In this document: positions 62,402 to 64,000 of the stretch, piece after piece
Position numbering within the stretch: the stretch's first letter is position 1
How the letters are laid out: the number at the start of each line of letters is the position of its first letter
Assembly (NCBI GenBank): GCA_910575775.1
Contig: CAJTEY010000007.1
Span: forward strand, 83,041-147,040
DNA: 64,000 nucleotides
DNA from: Lachnospiraceae bacterium
GTDB lineage: Bacteria > Bacillota > Clostridia > Lachnospirales > Lachnospiraceae
Direction of reading: 5' to 3'
Translations under genes and position numbers: made by a program
Notes under the pieces: generated by a model
The model's database searches: none
What the model was told of the DNA's origin: nothing
The model's input: only the letters and a program-made list of their open reading frames with translations

Positions 62402-63163
62402 TTATAACCATACTCCCCAATCACCATAGCGAAATGTTCCACTGCCATGATGAAGTTTCCCATCCGCTTTAAGATTTCTAAATGCTTCCCGCATACGAAT
62501 TAAGATTTCCGGCTTTATATCCAGTGAATGGTGTGCAGGAAATACTCTCTTTACAGGCAATGCCGCAACTTTTTCCAAGGAATCAAGATATGCCTCCGGG
62601 TCAGTAGACGGATAATAAGCAAACAGAATATCTTTATAAACCAAATCGCCTGTAAATAAATATCCCCTGCTTTTTTCCCAGAAACATATGTGCCCCGGAG
62701 AATGTCCGGGTGTATGCAGCACTTCAATTTCTCTGCCGCCAATATCAATGATGTCATAGTCTCTCAGCACTTTTGTTGGCATACCCTGAAACAATTCATA
62801 ATCGCTCACGCAAAACCCTTCGGGCAAATCACAGCGGTCTACGACCATCTCTCTTATCGTTTCGATTGATAAAGGAAATTTACCATTCAGCCATTCCAAT
62901 TCATCAGCATGAGCATAAAAATCCGGGAAATACTTATGCCCTCCAATATGATCCCAGTGAATATGTGTGGCTACTGCCGTAATTGGTTTATCGGTAAGCT
63001 TCCGCACTTCCTCATAGATATTGGAAATGCCAAGCCCCGTATCAATAAACAAACTTCGGGTATTTCCATTCAACAGATAGCAATGCGTTTCCTCCCAATG
63101 CCGGTATTCACTGATAATATATGTATTTGCATCAATTTTATCTATTGTAAACCAGTTATCCAT
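62402..63163 (-). CDS. MBL-fold metallo-hydrolase
   Basis: This 253-residue hydrolase has the metal motif THIHWDHIGGH near residue 85, a second His in TPGHSPGHICF, an Asp in FTGDLVY and a late His in PAHHSLD, a complete two-metal site. The family includes glyoxalase II-like and beta-lactamase-like enzymes; the substrate is unknown. No signal peptide, so it is cytoplasmic. It follows the HEAT-like gene by about 30 bases on the same strand. Confidence 0.9.
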   Translation of the reverse strand: MDNWFTIDKIDANTYIISEYRHWEETHCYLLNGNTRSLFIDTGLGISNIYEEVRKLTDKPITAVATHIHWDHIGGHKYFPDFYAHADELEWLNGKFPLSIETIREMVVDRCDLPEGFCVSDYELFQGMPTKVLRDYDIIDIGGREIEVLHTPGHSPGHICFWEKSRGYLFTGDLVYKDILFAYYPSTDPEAYLDSLEKVAALPVKRVFPAHHSLDIKPEILIRMREAFRNLKADGKLHHGSGTFRYGDWGVWL

Positions 63164-63193
63164 TACTCTATACTCCTTAAAATCTCAATAAAT

Positions 63194-63643
63194 TTATAGC
63201 TTCTCTATCTCTGCCAAAGAATTTTGAATATCCTTATAAACCAATGGTTGCATACTGTCTGCATAAATAGATGTATCTGCTTTTTGCAGTGCGGCAACAA
63301 TATCACACTTTAATTCCGGCTTATTCTTTGCAATCATAGGCAGAAGTTTTATACACTGTCTTGCCGTTATCGGTTTAACATCTTCTATATGCTTCAAATA
63401 TTCGTCTATGATTTCATCAATTTTATTATCTTTATCCCATTTAACGTTATAGGCAATCAGCGTAAGCCCTCTTGTCCGAATGTAGGAATTATCATTGTCA
63501 ATCATATCGGCAAACTTATCCATATAACAATATACCTTGTCCGATTCCTCACATTCTTTCTGTAGCGTCTGTAATGCCTTGTATGCCGCATTATTATTTT
63601 TATCAAATAACAGCCTAAAACTATCCTCAATATTTATTTCCAT
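63194..63643 (-). CDS. HEAT-like repeat protein, SufBD-annotated type
   Basis: This 149-residue all-helical protein has degenerate repeats (YKALQTLQKECEESDKV, SYIRTRGLTLIAYNVKWD, ITARQCIKLLPMIAKNKPEL). Similar short proteins in Firmicutes are commonly labelled SufBD, though no Fe-S assembly genes are near. A binding or scaffold role is likely. It is probably co-transcribed with the MBL gene downstream. Confidence 0.75.
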   Translation of the reverse strand: MEINIEDSFRLLFDKNNNAAYKALQTLQKECEESDKVYCYMDKFADMIDNDNSYIRTRGLTLIAYNVKWDKDNKIDEIIDEYLKHIEDVKPITARQCIKLLPMIAKNKPELKCDIVAALQKADTSIYADSMQPLVYKDIQNSLAEIEKL

Positions 63644-63759
63644 GCCATTTCATCCCCTATATCTTAAATCATGCTTTCGATTATAGCACTTTCTCTCTGT
63701 ACCTTCCACTATAAAATACAGGGCATAGCAACCGCCCAATGTCATTAAGTTAATACTAA

Positions 63760-64000
63760 CGTAAAAGTCTATTCCATGAGAGAAATGAAAAATTAGATTC
63801 ATTTCTCTCATTTTATGGCAATACAAACAGACAGGTTTTCCTGCCTCAAAATAATTATGTATTTGTTAATAATTATACTATTCTATACAGGAAGCCTTTA
63901 AATGATTTATCACTGTTTTTCCTTACATTATGTCTGCCCGGACGAACAGGTATAACATTCCGTGAAATTATGGCTTCCAAAATAGGTGATGTGATTTTTT
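63760..64000 (+). other. Open frame running off the window, start unknown
   Basis: After a stop at 63757-63759 the plus strand stays open to the end (80 codons), with protein-like stretches such as NEKLDSFLSFYGNTN and LPGRTGITFREIMASKIGDV. It crosses a 14-bp inverted repeat and has no credible start. It may be a gene remnant or the edge of an integrated element. Confidence 0.3.
63776..63811. repeat. Perfect 14-bp inverted repeat
   Basis: ATGAGAGAAATGAA and TTCATTTCTCTCAT pair perfectly around an 8-base loop. It may be a terminator-like hairpin or an insertion-element end. Confidence 0.6.

Overview
The window looks like chromosome of a gut-associated Firmicute, most probably a Lachnospiraceae member. 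The evidence is GGAGG-type ribosome binding sites, Gram-positive lipoproteins, many MATE and MFS exporters, RelQ, several chemoreceptors and a choloylglycine (bile salt) hydrolase close to clostridial ones. The genus is inferred. No rRNA, tRNA or CRISPR array was seen.

Layout. 0-5 kb: a lipoprotein start, a chemoreceptor, a response-regulator scrap, relQ and a DUF6020 membrane protein. 5-15.6 kb: hemolysin III family protein, galE with a UDP-sugar pyrophosphorylase, a DUF4163/DUF3298 lipoprotein, a DUF4422 protein, two MATE exporters, and a MotA-like channel coupled to a membrane LuxR protein. 15.8-23 kb: two polar amino-acid ABC transporters and SstT. The binding protein of the first transporter has its two lobes in reversed order. 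23-27.7 kb: a PocR hybrid histidine kinase and response regulator, divergent from a bacteriohemerythrin. 27.8-38.9 kb: MFS exporter, DNA glycosylase, a BceAB-like transporter divergent from a LytTR/GHKL two-component system, an MBOAT/SGNH acylation pair and an orphan LytTR regulator. 39-46.8 kb: bile salt hydrolase, a chemoreceptor, DegV, and an orphan binding protein paired with a third chemoreceptor.

46.8-64 kb is an accessory region that becomes AT-rich after about 53.8 kb and carries many gene scars (MATE, winged-helix, serine recombinase). Its core is a five-gene ABC system (two lipoproteins, ATPase, two permeases, one continuing into a lipoprotein-like domain) plus an OmpR-family two-component system. 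An almost identical 18-bp operator lies 8 bp upstream of the -10 box of both the transporter operon and the two-component system, so the regulator probably controls both. Between the two halves sit clpP, an AraC regulator and small AT-rich genes. Beyond them lie an ECF sigma/anti-sigma pair, a candidate type I toxin-antitoxin locus, a methyltransferase, an MBL hydrolase and a HEAT-like protein.

The points most worth following are the circularly permuted binding protein (17.3 kb), the shared operator and permease-lipoprotein fusion (47-58.5 kb), the Hol_Tox-like toxin with a convergent RNA (61 kb), the LytTR-type repeats at 33.2 kb, and small hairpin repeats, one of which has duplicated the end of a gene (50.4 kb).
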